Numbered from the stretch's first letter, positions 8,051 through 16,524 are shown. The stretch is DNA of 64,000 nucleotides from Thermomonospora echinospora (GCF_900108175.1 NZ_FNVO01000011.1:124001-188000); one strand, 5' to 3'. Made by a program: numbers and translations. Notes: generated by a model not told the origin, from the sequence alone.

Positions 8051-9196
8051 TTGAAGCGTGTGGGTGCGCTTGTGCTGGCGGTGGGTGTCGTCGTGGTCGG
8101 GTGTTCGACGGCGGACCGTACGTCCGGTGGGTCGCATGAGCATGGGAGCGGTGGAGGCCCTGTGCCGGCTGCGCCGCCTCCGCCGAGGGCGAGGAATGCC
8201 TCGGTGGACGTGTACGCCCATGGGCGGGCCGGGATGCTCAGCCCGGTCGTACGGGGCATGCCCGCGCGGGTTTACGTACCGAACTCCGAGAGCGATGACG
8301 TCATCGTGTTCGACCAGCGGACCTTCAAGGAGGTAGGGCGCTTTCGGGTGGGGCGGCGGCCGCAGCACGTGGTGCCGTCGTGGGACCTGCGGACGTTGTG
8401 GGTCAACGACAACGACTCCAACGACCTGATCCCGATCGATCCCTGGACCGGGAAGCCCGGGAGGCGGGTGCCGGTCGAGGACCCGTACAACATGTACTTC
8501 ACCGTGGACGGGCGGTTCGCGGTCGTCATGGCCGAGCGGTTGCAGCGCATCGACTTCCGGGACGCGCGGACGATGCGGCTGCAGCGGAGCCTGCCGGTGC
8601 CGTGCCGGGGCCCGAACCACGCCGACTTCTCGGTGAACGGGGACTTCTTCGTCACGGCGTGCGAGTTCTCCGGGGATCTGGTGCGGGTCGACACCCGCCG
8701 GCAGCGGGTCACCGGTGTGCTGAACCTGGCGCGAGGGGCGATGCCGCAGGACGTCAAGCTCTCCCCGGACGGCAGCACGTTCTACGTCGCGGACATGATG
8801 TCCGGCGGGATCTGGGCGATCGACGCGGCGACCTTCCGCAAGACCGGGTTCATCCGTACCGGGGCGGGAGCCCACGGGCTTTACGTGAGCCGTGATTCCC
8901 AGCACATGTACGTCAGCAACCGGGGTGAGGGCTCCATCTCGGTGTTCTCGTTCGCCACCGGCCGGGTCGTCCAGCGGTGGCGGCTGCCCGGCGGCGGATC
9001 ACCCGACATGGGCGGCGTGTCCGCCGACGGGAAAGTGCTGTGGCTGTCGGGCCGCTACCACTCGGAGGTGTACGCCATCTCCACCGCCGACGGCCGGCTG
9101 ATCCGCAGGCTCCGGGTCGGGAAGGGGCCGCACGGCCTGTGCGTCTATCCCCAGCCGGGCCGCTATTCGCTGGGGCATACCGGCGTCCTCCGCTGA
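8051..9196 (+). CDS. YVTN-type beta-propeller lipoprotein
   Basis: About 381 residues. I place the start at TTG 8051, behind a G-rich Shine-Dalgarno, because it gives a clean lipoprotein signal: KR, a hydrophobic run, then a lipobox VVVGC near residue 17. The rest is a seven-bladed-type beta-propeller with repeated blades, for example ARVYVPNSESDDVIVFD, DGSTFYVADMMSGGIWAID, HMYVSNRGEGSISVFS and KVLWLSGRYHSEVYAIS. Such extracytoplasmic YVTN/NHL propellers bind partners or ligands rather than catalyse. It stands alone with no operon partners. Stretch 7742-8050 upstream holds no other gene I can support. Confidence 0.75.
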   Translation: MKRVGALVLAVGVVVVGCSTADRTSGGSHEHGSGGGPVPAAPPPPRARNASVDVYAHGRAGMLSPVVRGMPARVYVPNSESDDVIVFDQRTFKEVGRFRVGRRPQHVVPSWDLRTLWVNDNDSNDLIPIDPWTGKPGRRVPVEDPYNMYFTVDGRFAVVMAERLQRIDFRDARTMRLQRSLPVPCRGPNHADFSVNGDFFVTACEFSGDLVRVDTRRQRVTGVLNLARGAMPQDVKLSPDGSTFYVADMMSGGIWAIDAATFRKTGFIRTGAGAHGLYVSRDSQHMYVSNRGEGSISVFSFATGRVVQRWRLPGGGSPDMGGVSADGKVLWLSGRYHSEVYAISTADGRLIRRLRVGKGPHGLCVYPQPGRYSLGHTGVLR

Positions 9197-9199
9197 GCG

Positions 9200-9225
9200 C
9201 CCGCCCTGGTGAAGCCGGTGGCGGG
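9200..9225. terminator. Hairpin between convergent genes
   Basis: CCCGCC (9200-9205) pairs with GGCGGG (9220-9225) across a 14-nt loop. It lies in the 59-nt gap between convergent genes ending at 9196 and 9256. No U-tract is present; a bidirectional GC hairpin terminator is likely. Confidence 0.5.
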
Positions 9226-9255
9226 CCGGGTCGCGCCTTCCGGGACGGCTGACGG

Positions 9256-9567
9256 TCAGCCGGGATGCAGGGCGCTGTCGGCGATCTCGCGGAGGGCGGT
9301 GCAGTGGTCGGTGAAGGCGGACCGGCCCTGCGGGGTCAGGGAGAGCCAGGTGCGGGGGCGCTTGCCCACATAGCCCTTGGTGACCTTGACGTAGCCGGCC
9401 TTCTCCAGGGTGGCGACCTGCTTGGAGAGGGCGGAGTCGGTGACCTCGACGGTGTCGCGGACGAAGCCGAACTCGGCCTTGTCGGCGGCGGCCAGCGTCG
9501 CCACGATCGCGAAGCGCACCGGGGAGTGGATGACCTCGTCGAGCCGGTGGCGGGGATGGCTGCTCAT
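9256..9567 (-). CDS. Winged-helix regulator (MarR/ArsR-like, DNA-binding domain only)
   Basis: 103 residues: LDEVIHSPVRFAIVATLAAADKAEFGFVRDTVEVTDSALSKQVATLEKAGYV is a classic winged-helix core, followed by the wing (GKRPRTWLSLTPQGRSAF) and one short helix. This single-domain layout is the transcriptional-regulator type usually paired with a membrane protein. Its ATG overlaps the stop of the membrane-protein gene upstream (ATGA). The triple palindrome at 10017-10048 is the likely binding site for autoregulation. Confidence 0.8.
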   Translation of the reverse strand: MSSHPRHRLDEVIHSPVRFAIVATLAAADKAEFGFVRDTVEVTDSALSKQVATLEKAGYVKVTKGYVGKRPRTWLSLTPQGRSAFTDHCTALREIADSALHPG

Positions 9568-9971
9568 CGGCGTCCCTCCAGGTGCGCGCCGATGAAGGCG
9601 GGCAGGGAGACCAGGACCGCGCCGGGCAGCCACCAGACGGGCTCACCCTGGAACCAGATCGTGCCGGGCACCAGCACGGCGGCGTAGAGGACCGCCCAGC
9701 AGCCGATGATCAGGCGGTGGCGGCGGCCGAAACCGCGGCGGGCCACCGGCTGGCGGGCGGCGTAGACCGACAGGGCGGCGATGACCACGCCCCACAGGGC
9801 CACCGAGCCGACCACCCAGCCCTTGCCCCAGCAGAGCATGAGGGTCATGACGAAGGCCGCGGCGCCGTAGCACCGCAGGTAGCGGGCGTACCACAGGGAA
9901 CGGTGGCGCACCTTGTCCTGCAGGGCCTCGGCCTGGGCGAGCACGGCCGAGGCGGCCATCGAGTCCGGCAT
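9564..9971 (-). CDS. Small membrane protein paired with the HTH regulator
   Basis: 135 residues. A helical N-terminus (about 1-30, MPDSMAASAVLAQAEALQDKVRHRS) is followed by four predicted transmembrane helices (about 35-50, 54-70, 88-105, 110-127). I recognise no catalytic motif. It is the first gene of a two-gene operon with the winged-helix regulator, an arrangement common in actinomycetes. Its start at 9971 lies 46 bp from an array of palindromes, so it is very likely controlled by its partner. Confidence 0.65.
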   Translation of the reverse strand: MPDSMAASAVLAQAEALQDKVRHRSLWYARYLRCYGAAAFVMTLMLCWGKGWVVGSVALWGVVIAALSVYAARQPVARRGFGRRHRLIIGCWAVLYAAVLVPGTIWFQGEPVWWLPGAVLVSLPAFIGAHLEGRR

Positions 9972-10016
9972 GGCAGGTCCTTTCCGGTCTGGAGGTACTT
10001 CACCCTAGATAAGTAG

Positions 10017-10048
10017 TTGCCAGTCTGGCAAGTACTTGCCATGGCAAG
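10017..10048. promoter_or_regulatory. Three interleaved perfect palindromes, probable operator
   Basis: Three perfect inverted repeats overlap in 32 bp: TTGCCAGTCTGGCAA (10017-10031, 3-nt centre), TGGCAAGTACTTGCCA (10026-10041) and CTTGCCATGGCAAG (10035-10048). All are built from the half-site TTGCCA. They sit just upstream of the membrane protein/HTH operon (start 9971), so cooperative binding of that HTH dimer is the simplest reading. Confidence 0.75.
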
Positions 10049-10451
10049 CGGTGCCGGTGTGCGGCGATTGGGGCCGGCGGGAACGCGGCCGTCCCGGCGG
10101 ACCGGGTCGGTGCGGTCGCCGTCTCGACCGTTCGATCAGGCAGTTACCCTCGAACGCGCAGTTCGGCGGGTGGGGAGGTCGGGACGCGGCGAGCCGTTCG
10201 AACGGGCCGTCAGCCTCGGACGCGCGGTCCATCGCGCGCTCCCCGGCGCGAGCGGTGCCGCTCGGGGCGGACCGCCGGCCGCATGCCGGCTGTGGGACGG
10301 ATCCCTGTCGGCCTGCGCGGGTACCGGGACGCGCCCCGGCATGGACGGGGGCTTTGGGCGGTTTGCGCTGGATGGCATGGCGGAGGCCGGTTCTGGGATC
10401 ATGGCCGACGCTCGGGCGATGTGTGATTCGTCCGTTTTGGAAGGAGTGACC
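10049..10451. other. Intergenic region without a supportable gene
   Basis: About 400 bp separate the palindrome array from the antiporter subunit gene. Reading frames are open here but lack a start with a Shine-Dalgarno and show no recognisable protein. Short GTTCGA/TCGAACG-type elements recur (near 10130, 10150 and 10197). The promoter of the antiporter operon presumably lies at its right end. Confidence 0.5.
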
Positions 10452-10934
10452 GTGGACGTAGAACGGACAGCATTGCCCGGGATCGGGTTGCAGCATGTCT
10501 TCACCACCCGCCGGGGGCGGCAGGTGGGAGTGGTGTCGCACCGGACCGGCCGGCGGGACCTGGCGGTCTACGACAAGGAAGACCCCGACACCTGTGTGGT
10601 GACGGTGCAGCTGACCCCCGAGGAGGCGAACGTGCTGGCCGAACTGCTCGGCACCGGCCGGGTGGTGGAACGGCTGGCCGACCTGCACCGGCAGGTGGAG
10701 GGACTGGTGACCGAGTTGATCCCGATCATGGACGGGTCGCCGTACGACGGGCGGTCGCTGGGCGAGACCCAGGCCCGGTCCCGGACCGGCGCGTCCATCG
10801 TGGCGGTGGTCCGCGGCCCCCAGGTGCACGCCAGCCCGCGTCCCGGCTTCGTCTTCGCCGCCGGTGACAAGGTCGTGGTGGTGGGCACGGGCGAGGGGAC
10901 CGCGGGCGTGGCCCGCATCCTCTCGGACGGGTGA
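10452..10934 (+). CDS. K+/H+ antiporter regulatory subunit, KhtT-like (TrkA-C domain)
   Basis: 160 residues. The first part (about 1-75: VDVERTALPGIGLQHVF, then RRDLAVYDKEDPDTC) is the KhtT N-terminal domain. The second (about 85-158: GASIVAVVRGPQVHASPRPGFVFAAGDKVVVVG) is a TrkA-C ligand-binding domain, which in this family responds to cyclic di-AMP or pH. I chose GTG 10452 because AAGGAG (10441-10446) is spaced 5 nt from it; GTG 10446 overlaps that Shine-Dalgarno. The transporter gene begins 3 nt after the stop, so the pair forms a two-gene KhtTU-type exporter. Confidence 0.85.
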   Translation: MDVERTALPGIGLQHVFTTRRGRQVGVVSHRTGRRDLAVYDKEDPDTCVVTVQLTPEEANVLAELLGTGRVVERLADLHRQVEGLVTELIPIMDGSPYDGRSLGETQARSRTGASIVAVVRGPQVHASPRPGFVFAAGDKVVVVGTGEGTAGVARILSDG

Positions 10935-10937
10935 TCG

Positions 10938-12209
10938 ATGCATTCGGTCGCCGTTCAGCTCATCGAAATCGGTGCGATCATCCTGGTGCTCGGCGTGCTG
11001 GGATCCATCGCCGTACGTTTCTCCATCTCGGCGATCCCGCTGTACCTGATCGCCGGCCTGGCGTTCGGGTCGGGCGGGATCCTGCCGCTGACCGACAGCG
11101 AGGAATTCGTCGCGATCGGCGCCGAGGTCGGGGTCATCCTGCTGCTGTTCACACTGGGCCTGGAGTACACCGCCGGTGAACTGATCGGCACGCTGCGGAC
11201 CTCGGCCCCGGTGGGCCTGGCGGACCTGGTACTGAACGCCACGCCCGGGGTGGCCGTGGCGCTGCTGCTGGGCTGGGGCCCGCTGGCGGCGCTCGCGCTG
11301 GGCGGCATCACGTACGTGACGTCCTCGGGGATCACCGCGAAGGTGATGGGGGACCTGGGCTGGCTGGGCAACCGGGAGACCCCGGCGGTGCTGTCGGTGC
11401 TGGTCTTCGAGGACCTGGCGATGGCCGCCTACCTGCCCATCCTGACCACGGTGCTGGCCGGCGCCGGGCTGGTCGCCGGGGCGCAGAGCCTGGCCATCGC
11501 GGCGCTGACCGTGACGGTGATCCTCTACATCGCGGTACGGCACGGGGCGCTGGTGGAGCGGTTCGTGACCAGTCCCACCGACGAGGTGCTGCTGCTGAAG
11601 GTGCTGGGACTGACCGTGCTGGTCGCCGGGCTGGCCCAGCAACTGCAGGTGTCGGCGGCGGTCGGGGCGTTCCTGGTCGGCATCGCCCTGTCGGGACCGC
11701 TGGCGCACACCGCCCGCGAACTGCTGACCCCGTTGAAGGACCTGTTCGCGGCGGTGTTCTTCGTGTTCTTCGGGCTGCACACCGATCCGGCCGACCTGCC
11801 GCCGGTGCTGGGCATCGCGGCGCTGCTGGCCGTCGTCGGGGTGCTGACCAAGCTGGGAACGGGCTGGCTGGCGGCGAAACGGGCGGGTATCGCGCTGACC
11901 GGACGACTGCGGGCGGGCGTGGCGCTGGCCCCGCGCGGTGAGTTCAACATCGTCATCGCCGGGCTGGCGGTGGCGGGCGGCGCCGATCCCCGGCTCGGCT
12001 CGCTGGCCGCGGCCTACGTGCTGATCCTCGCGGTCATCGGGCCGCTGCTGGCGCGCACCGCCGAGCCGCTGGCCCGCAAGATCAAAGGGCAGCACAGGCC
12101 GAAGGCGCAGATGGACACCGACCCGGTGGTCGAGACCGGCGTGCCGGCCCCGGCGCTCCCCGGCGATGAGGACCTGGACGACGTCCGGGAGGCGAAAGAG
12201 ATTCCGTGA
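10938..12209 (+). CDS. Cation:proton antiporter, CPA2 (KefB/KhtU) family
   Basis: 423 residues with about 12-13 hydrophobic helices covering residues 5-375. CPA2 signatures are visible: LYLIAGLAFGSGGILPLTD, GVILLLFTLGLEYT, LGGITYVTSSGITAKVM and VLVFEDLAMAAYLP. The SSG/ED elements belong to the ion-binding core. A short charged C-terminal tail of about 45 residues replaces the TrkA-N domain of KefB, consistent with regulation by the separate subunit encoded just upstream. It would export K+ in exchange for H+ at the plasma membrane. Confidence 0.85.
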   Translation: MHSVAVQLIEIGAIILVLGVLGSIAVRFSISAIPLYLIAGLAFGSGGILPLTDSEEFVAIGAEVGVILLLFTLGLEYTAGELIGTLRTSAPVGLADLVLNATPGVAVALLLGWGPLAALALGGITYVTSSGITAKVMGDLGWLGNRETPAVLSVLVFEDLAMAAYLPILTTVLAGAGLVAGAQSLAIAALTVTVILYIAVRHGALVERFVTSPTDEVLLLKVLGLTVLVAGLAQQLQVSAAVGAFLVGIALSGPLAHTARELLTPLKDLFAAVFFVFFGLHTDPADLPPVLGIAALLAVVGVLTKLGTGWLAAKRAGIALTGRLRAGVALAPRGEFNIVIAGLAVAGGADPRLGSLAAAYVLILAVIGPLLARTAEPLARKIKGQHRPKAQMDTDPVVETGVPAPALPGDEDLDDVREAKEIP

Positions 12210-12380
12210 CATCCGGCCGTACGGCCGCGTTCCGCCACGATGCCCGGCGGACGCGGCCGTACGGCTGTTCAGGGTTCGGTCGTTCGGGGGCGTGCGTTGC
12301 GATCCGACGAGCGGGCTCGTTCGGCCGGGTGCCGTGGTGGAGCGTTGCCGAGGCGAGGCGGGGTCACCCCGGAACGTCCG
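12210..12380. other. Intergenic region with two copies of a palindromic element
   Basis: The self-complementary CGGCCGTACGGCCG (12214-12227) recurs as CGGCCGTACGGC (12254-12265), 40 bp away. They lie between the convergent antiporter and vapC genes. They could act as a hairpin terminator or as a repetitive extragenic element. No gene is seen here. Confidence 0.45.
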
Positions 12381-12791
12381 TCAGTTCAGCACCCGCCGCA
12401 CCGGCTGCCCGGTGACCGCCGCGATGCAGTCGAAGTCCTTGTCGTCGTGCAGCACGGTCAGCCGGTGCTCCTCCGCCGCCGCGGCGAGCAGCAGGTCGGC
12501 CAGGCCGGCCGAGCGGTGCGTGCCCCTTTGCACCATGAGTTCCTGGATATCCAGCGCACGCTCAAAGGCCTGCTCGGGGATGGGCACCCAGCCGAAGACC
12601 TGACGTAGCCGCGCGTTGGCGCGCTGGTAATCACGGCTGGATCGTGCGCTGTAGAAGACCTCGATCTCCGTGACCGGACAGACGGCGATCAGACCAGCGT
12701 TGAGCTGGTCATCCCAGTGCCTCGCTATGGCCGGGACTCCGTCGATCCGGTGAAATGCGCTGGTGTCTGCGAGGAATGCCTCTGCCGCCAC
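12381..12791 (-). CDS. PIN-domain ribonuclease toxin, VapC-like
   Basis: 136 residues of PIN domain with the acidic metal-binding set in place: D9 (FLADTSAF), E42/E44 (TEIEVF), D99 (GLADLLLAA) and the D116-D121 cluster (HDDKDFD). PIN toxins cleave RNA, often tRNA or rRNA. The GTG start at 12791 has GGAG five bases upstream and lies inside the antitoxin gene, overlapping it by 67 bp, so translation is coupled and antitoxin is made first. Confidence 0.85.
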   Translation of the reverse strand: MAAEAFLADTSAFHRIDGVPAIARHWDDQLNAGLIAVCPVTEIEVFYSARSSRDYQRANARLRQVFGWVPIPEQAFERALDIQELMVQRGTHRSAGLADLLLAAAAEEHRLTVLHDDKDFDCIAAVTGQPVRRVLN

Positions 12792-12982
12792 GGCTGCTCC
12801 AATGCCTCCAGGTCAAGGGCTCCTGAGGCGAAGAGTTCGGCCAGCTCCCGCTGTGCGGGTTTGGCCAGCCGGACGCGCACCGCCGCCGCCTGTACCGCGA
12901 GGTTCACTGCCTTGTCGCGGTCGTCGGTCTCAAGAAGCTCCATCAGCTCGGTGAGGGCCGCTTCGTCGATGTCGATGTTCAT
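12725..12982 (-). CDS. VapB-family antitoxin
   Basis: 85 residues beginning MNIDIDEAALTELMELLETDDRDKAVNLAV, a ribbon-helix-helix N-terminus like VapB (MRTTIDID-type) antitoxins, with a charged C-terminal tail (about 45-85) to wrap the toxin. I chose ATG 12982 because GGAG ends 9 nt upstream; ATG 12991 abuts that GGAG. It precedes and overlaps vapC. The RHH dimer should repress the shared promoter upstream. Confidence 0.78.
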   Translation of the reverse strand: MNIDIDEAALTELMELLETDDRDKAVNLAVQAAAVRVRLAKPAQRELAELFASGALDLEALEQPWRQRHSSQTPAHFTGSTESRP

Positions 12983-13133
12983 GCGTGTCATCTCCGCCCT
13001 CCCGGACCGGCCGGCTGCCATGGCCCCTCCATGGTAGGCGTCCGTCCGGGTTGTCACCGTGACGCTACTAGGAGTTATTGTGGTCTCGCAGGCGATTTGC
13101 GATGTGTCCCGGGCTTCGTGTGAGACTTCCGGC

Positions 13134-13748
13134 ATGAGCGTTGCCGCGTATCTGGAGGAACTCGGTCGTCCGCTGCTCGACGAGCAGTTGGGGCATCCGA
13201 CGGTGGTGGGGATCGCGAAGGGTGATCTGGACGAGCGGGTGTTCCGCTCCTGGCTGGAGCAGGACTATCTGTTCCTGCTGGACTACGTCCGGGTGTTCTC
13301 CCGGCTGGCGTGGCAGGCGCCGGACGGGCACCTGGGCGATCTGGTGGACCTGGCGTACGCGACGTTTCACGAGGAACTTTCCCTGCACCGTTCGCTGGCC
13401 GCCGAGTTCGGCGCGGACCTGGAGGGGGCGCGCAAGGGCCCGGCCTGTGCGGCGTACACGGGGTTCCTGCTGGAGTCGGCCGCCTCGTACGGCGAGGGGC
13501 TGGCCGCGCTCTACCCCTGTATGTGGGGTTACTCGACGCTGGGCGGCATCCTGGCCGCCGACCCTCCGGCAGAGCCCCGCTACCGGCGCTGGGTCGACAC
13601 CTACGCCGACCCGGGCTTCGCCGCCCTGGCCCGCCGTATCGCTGAGATGATCGACGAGGCGGCCCCCAGCCTGGAACGGGCCGAGCAGAAGTTCCGCGAG
13701 GGCATGCGGCACGAACTGGCCTTCTGGAGTGTCCCGCTGACCGATTGA
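13134..13748 (+). CDS. tenA: TenA-type thiaminase II / aminopyrimidine aminohydrolase
   Basis: 204 residues, normal length for TenA. Catalytic positions match the TenA_C class: D44 (EQDYLFL), the Cys of PCMWGY at 129 with the Tyr four residues later, and a C-terminal Glu at 194 (HELAFW). The enzyme hydrolyses aminopyrimidines from damaged thiamin to hydroxymethylpyrimidine for salvage. It has no TPP riboswitch of its own, unlike the CytX-like transporter gene at 24363. I see no operon partner. It converges with the FG-GAP gene at 13885. Confidence 0.85.
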   Translation: MSVAAYLEELGRPLLDEQLGHPTVVGIAKGDLDERVFRSWLEQDYLFLLDYVRVFSRLAWQAPDGHLGDLVDLAYATFHEELSLHRSLAAEFGADLEGARKGPACAAYTGFLLESAASYGEGLAALYPCMWGYSTLGGILAADPPAEPRYRRWVDTYADPGFAALARRIAEMIDEAAPSLERAEQKFREGMRHELAFWSVPLTD

Positions 13749-13837
13749 CCGTACTTTCCGGACGGCCGTTCGGGTGGTCCGCTGAGGGCGGTCGGCCGGG
13801 TGCTTCCCCATGGACGGCCGTTCGGACGGAAGGGAAC

Positions 13838-13866
13838 GGGGCGGGCGGCCGGTGGCCGCCCGCCCC
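13838..13866. terminator. Strong GC hairpin between tenA and the FG-GAP gene
   Basis: A 13-bp perfect stem (GGGGCGGGCGGCC at 13838-13850 with its complement at 13854-13866) has a 3-nt loop. It lies between convergent genes ending at 13748 and 13885 and can serve both strands. A 14-bp direct repeat, GGACGGCCGTTCGG, sits just to its left (13760-13773 and 13812-13825). Confidence 0.7.
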
Positions 13867-13884
13867 GTGGAGAGGTGTCGCCGG

Positions 13885-15726
13885 TCAGGCCGGCGGCCTG
13901 TTCCGGCCGGTCGTGTTCGACGGGACGAGCGGGATTCCGGACGGGACCGGGGCGTTGACGACGCCGAAGTTGTCGCCGGGCAGGGCGGGCAGCTTCACCA
14001 GGTAGGCGCCCTTGCCCAGGGCGTTCGGCAGCACCGTGACGCTGCCCCGCCGGGCGTTGGCCCCGATGTCGCCCACGACCAGGTCGGCGGTGCGGGCTCC
14101 CCGCAGTCGCAGGAACGCCATGTAGCTGCCGAAGACGCTGTTCTTGCGCGTCGTGCCGGGCACGCCCGCGCTGTTCTGGGTGATCCAGCGGGCACCCGAG
14201 GTGGTCAGCGCCTTCTTGGCGCCGCGCAGCACCACCACCATCTGGCGGCCCTGGCCGCTGACGGCCAGTTCGGCGTAGCCGTCCCCGTTGGCGTCGCCGC
14301 CGGTCACCGTCATGCCCAGGCGGTCCTCGGCCCTGGCGGCCCCGGGGACGCCCGCGGTGTCCAGCGTGTACTGCTTGTTGCCGGTGGCGGTCAGGCCCTT
14401 GGCGGAGCCGTAGATGAGGTTGACCGTCCCGGCGTCCTGGTAGGTCTTGCCGCTCCGCTTGACCGGCGTGCCGGGCGCGCTGACGGCCACGTCGTCGCGG
14501 CCGTCTCCGTTGTAGTCGGCCACCGCCACCGACCAGCCGAAGTGGTCGGGTTGGTCCTTCTTCCAGGAGCCGACCGTGCCGTAGATGCCGCGCGAGTCCT
14601 TGTCCCAGAACTGGGCGGAACGGAAGCGGAACGAGGAGCCGCCGCCCTTCTTCCCGTACAGCGCCACGATCGAGCCGTAGGTGCCGTACTTGGGGCTCCA
14701 GTCGTACGCGTTGGCGACGACCAGGTCGTCGTAGCCGTCCCCGTCGAGGTCGCCGCCGGCCAGTCCCCAGCCGAACGACTCCCAGTTGTGGGCCTTACCG
14801 GGCACTCCGCCCGCACCGGGGCGCAGCCGCAGCGGAGCCTGGGTGCCGACTCCTCCCGGACCGCCGAGGTACAGCAGCACGGACTGGCCCTTGCCGGGAG
14901 CGCCCACGGCGAGGTCGTCGTACCCGTCGTTGTTGACGTCCAGCGACGCCACCGAGAGGCCGAAGGACCCCAGGCTGTGGCGCAGGACACGGTTGCCGTT
15001 CGAGGTCAGGCCGGTGGCCGAGCCGTAGATGACGTTGACGGCGCCCTTCCTGCCCTCCTCGGCGGGCGCGCCGACCGCCACGTCCTCGTAGCCGTCGCCG
15101 TTGAAGTCGCCACCGGTGTGGGAGTAGCCGAACCAGTCGTTCGCTTCGGCGACGTCGGCGATCCCCGGGGTGTCCTGGTCGTAGAGCGTGGCAGGCCCGG
15201 TGGCCCCGGTGGGGCTTCCGGCGGTCACGGCCAGCGCTCCGGCGTTGTCCAGGCCGTTCACCGGACGTCCGGCCGCGCCGGTCCGCAGCTCGGCGCGGCC
15301 GTCCCGGTTGATGTCGCCGGGCACCCGGCGGCTGGTCCTGGCGCGGGCGCCCGCGGGGTTCTGCGCGGTGGTGCCCGCGAACTCGGCGGTGTAGGTGAAC
15401 ACCCCGAATCCGAGCTTGCCGTCGGTGTAGGAGAAGGTGCCGTCGGCCTTGGTGGTGACGGTGCCGGTCCACCGGACCTGGCCGTCGAGGGCGCGGGTGA
15501 GCTTGACCTGCTGCGGGCTGCCCGGAGCCCGGCCGCCGAAGGTGAGCCTGCCGCTCAGCCGGACGGGCTTGGTGGGCTCGGTCCGAACGGTGGTCTTCAG
15601 GGTGAGCGCGCTGGTCTGCGCGGCCGCCGCGGCCGTCGGCGGCAGGGCGAGGCCGGCAGCCGCGGTGAGCGCGGCGACGGCGAGCGCGGGCACGCCTGCC
15701 CGGCTCCTAAGAATGGAGGAAGGCAA
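13885..15726 (-). CDS. Secreted FG-GAP (integrin-alpha-like) repeat protein
   Basis: 613 residues. The start is TTG 15726, with GGGAG about 8 nt upstream. A signal peptide ends near residue 35 (PPTAAAAA-Q). A beta domain (about 36-130) precedes FG-GAP repeats with Ca2+-binding D-x-N-x-D-G loops: DINRDGRAE, DFNGDGYED, DVNNDGYDD, DLDGDGYDD, DYNGDGRDD and DANGDGYAE. These form a seven-bladed propeller on the outside of the cell. The function is probably adhesion or ligand binding. There is no membrane anchor, so it is released or wall-associated. It is monocistronic. Confidence 0.82.
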   Translation of the reverse strand: MPSSILRSRAGVPALAVAALTAAAGLALPPTAAAAAQTSALTLKTTVRTEPTKPVRLSGRLTFGGRAPGSPQQVKLTRALDGQVRWTGTVTTKADGTFSYTDGKLGFGVFTYTAEFAGTTAQNPAGARARTSRRVPGDINRDGRAELRTGAAGRPVNGLDNAGALAVTAGSPTGATGPATLYDQDTPGIADVAEANDWFGYSHTGGDFNGDGYEDVAVGAPAEEGRKGAVNVIYGSATGLTSNGNRVLRHSLGSFGLSVASLDVNNDGYDDLAVGAPGKGQSVLLYLGGPGGVGTQAPLRLRPGAGGVPGKAHNWESFGWGLAGGDLDGDGYDDLVVANAYDWSPKYGTYGSIVALYGKKGGGSSFRFRSAQFWDKDSRGIYGTVGSWKKDQPDHFGWSVAVADYNGDGRDDVAVSAPGTPVKRSGKTYQDAGTVNLIYGSAKGLTATGNKQYTLDTAGVPGAARAEDRLGMTVTGGDANGDGYAELAVSGQGRQMVVVLRGAKKALTTSGARWITQNSAGVPGTTRKNSVFGSYMAFLRLRGARTADLVVGDIGANARRGSVTVLPNALGKGAYLVKLPALPGDNFGVVNAPVPSGIPLVPSNTTGRNRPPA

Positions 15727-15760
15727 AAGGGGTCTCCCAAGAGAAATTCAACGGGGAGTG

Positions 15761-15774
15761 ATGATGATCATCAT
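15761..15774. promoter_or_regulatory. Palindrome upstream of the FG-GAP gene
   Basis: ATGATGATCATCAT is a perfect 14-bp palindrome about 35 bp upstream of the FG-GAP start codon, in an otherwise GC-rich gap. Its position suits an operator. No cognate regulator is adjacent. Confidence 0.4.
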
Positions 15775-15986
15775 GTCACCGGTCGCCGACAGGACGGGCC
15801 TTTTGACCGGAGTCGGCCGCGCTTCCCGTGCCCGTCCTCTGCCCCCGGACCGCGGATGAGCGGCCGCGTCCACCCGCCGCCTGGACCATGTCGGCTCCGC
15901 TCTCGAATCCGTCGCCCGGGCGGCCGCCCGCAAGGCCAGGTCCGGCCGGTGACCTGCTCCTCCGCGCGCTCGCGTAACGTGGGCCG

Positions 15987-16484
15987 ATGATCAGCCTGAC
16001 CCCCGCGACGTTGAACGACGCGGAGATCGACGAGATGCACGCCGTGTGCTCGACCAACCGTCTCTACTGGCAGTACAGCGGTGACCTCGACCCCGACGAC
16101 ATCTCACGGGACGCGGTCGCGGCCATGCTCCGCGAGGAGGCCGGGACCGGCGGCCAGGAGTTGCGGATCGCCCGGGACCGGACCGGCAGGCTGGTCGGGT
16201 TCACGGCGCTGCTGCTGCGGCACCCGGTCGACGGCCACCCCTGGATCGGGCTGCTGCTGGTGGACGGCCGCCTCCGCCGCCAGGGCCACGGCAGGGCCAT
16301 CGCCACCGCCCTCGAACAGCGGTTCCGCACCGAGGGCGAACCGGGAATCCGCCTGGGCATCCTGGAGAACAACACCGAGGCCCGCCGCTTCTGGACGGCC
16401 CTGGGATACCACGAGATCGACCGCCGCCCCGACCTGGCCAAGGGCCGCCCGACCCTGGTCATGCACAAGGACCTCGTTCCCTGA
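15987..16484 (+). CDS. GNAT-family N-acetyltransferase
   Basis: 165 residues with the GNAT acetyl-CoA fold: GFTALLLRHP (beta 4), then GLLLVDGRLRRQGHGRAIATAL, where RRQGHG is motif A, and the C-terminal LENNTEARRFWTALGYHEID (motif B). The substrate is unknown. A -10-like TAACGT (15975-15980) ends 6 nt before the ATG and there is no Shine-Dalgarno, so the mRNA is probably leaderless. The stretch 15775-15974 to the left holds nothing I can name. Confidence 0.85.
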   Translation: MISLTPATLNDAEIDEMHAVCSTNRLYWQYSGDLDPDDISRDAVAAMLREEAGTGGQELRIARDRTGRLVGFTALLLRHPVDGHPWIGLLLVDGRLRRQGHGRAIATALEQRFRTEGEPGIRLGILENNTEARRFWTALGYHEIDRRPDLAKGRPTLVMHKDLVP

Positions 16485-16503
16485 ACACCCGGCCGCGCCG
16501 CTC

Positions 16504-16524
16504 GTCCGGGGACTTGGCCCGGAC
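16504..16524. terminator. Hairpin between convergent GNAT and hemerythrin genes
   Basis: GTCCGGG (16504-16510) and CCCGGAC (16518-16524) form a 7-bp stem with a 7-nt loop, 20 nt after the GNAT stop. No U-tract follows. Confidence 0.5.
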
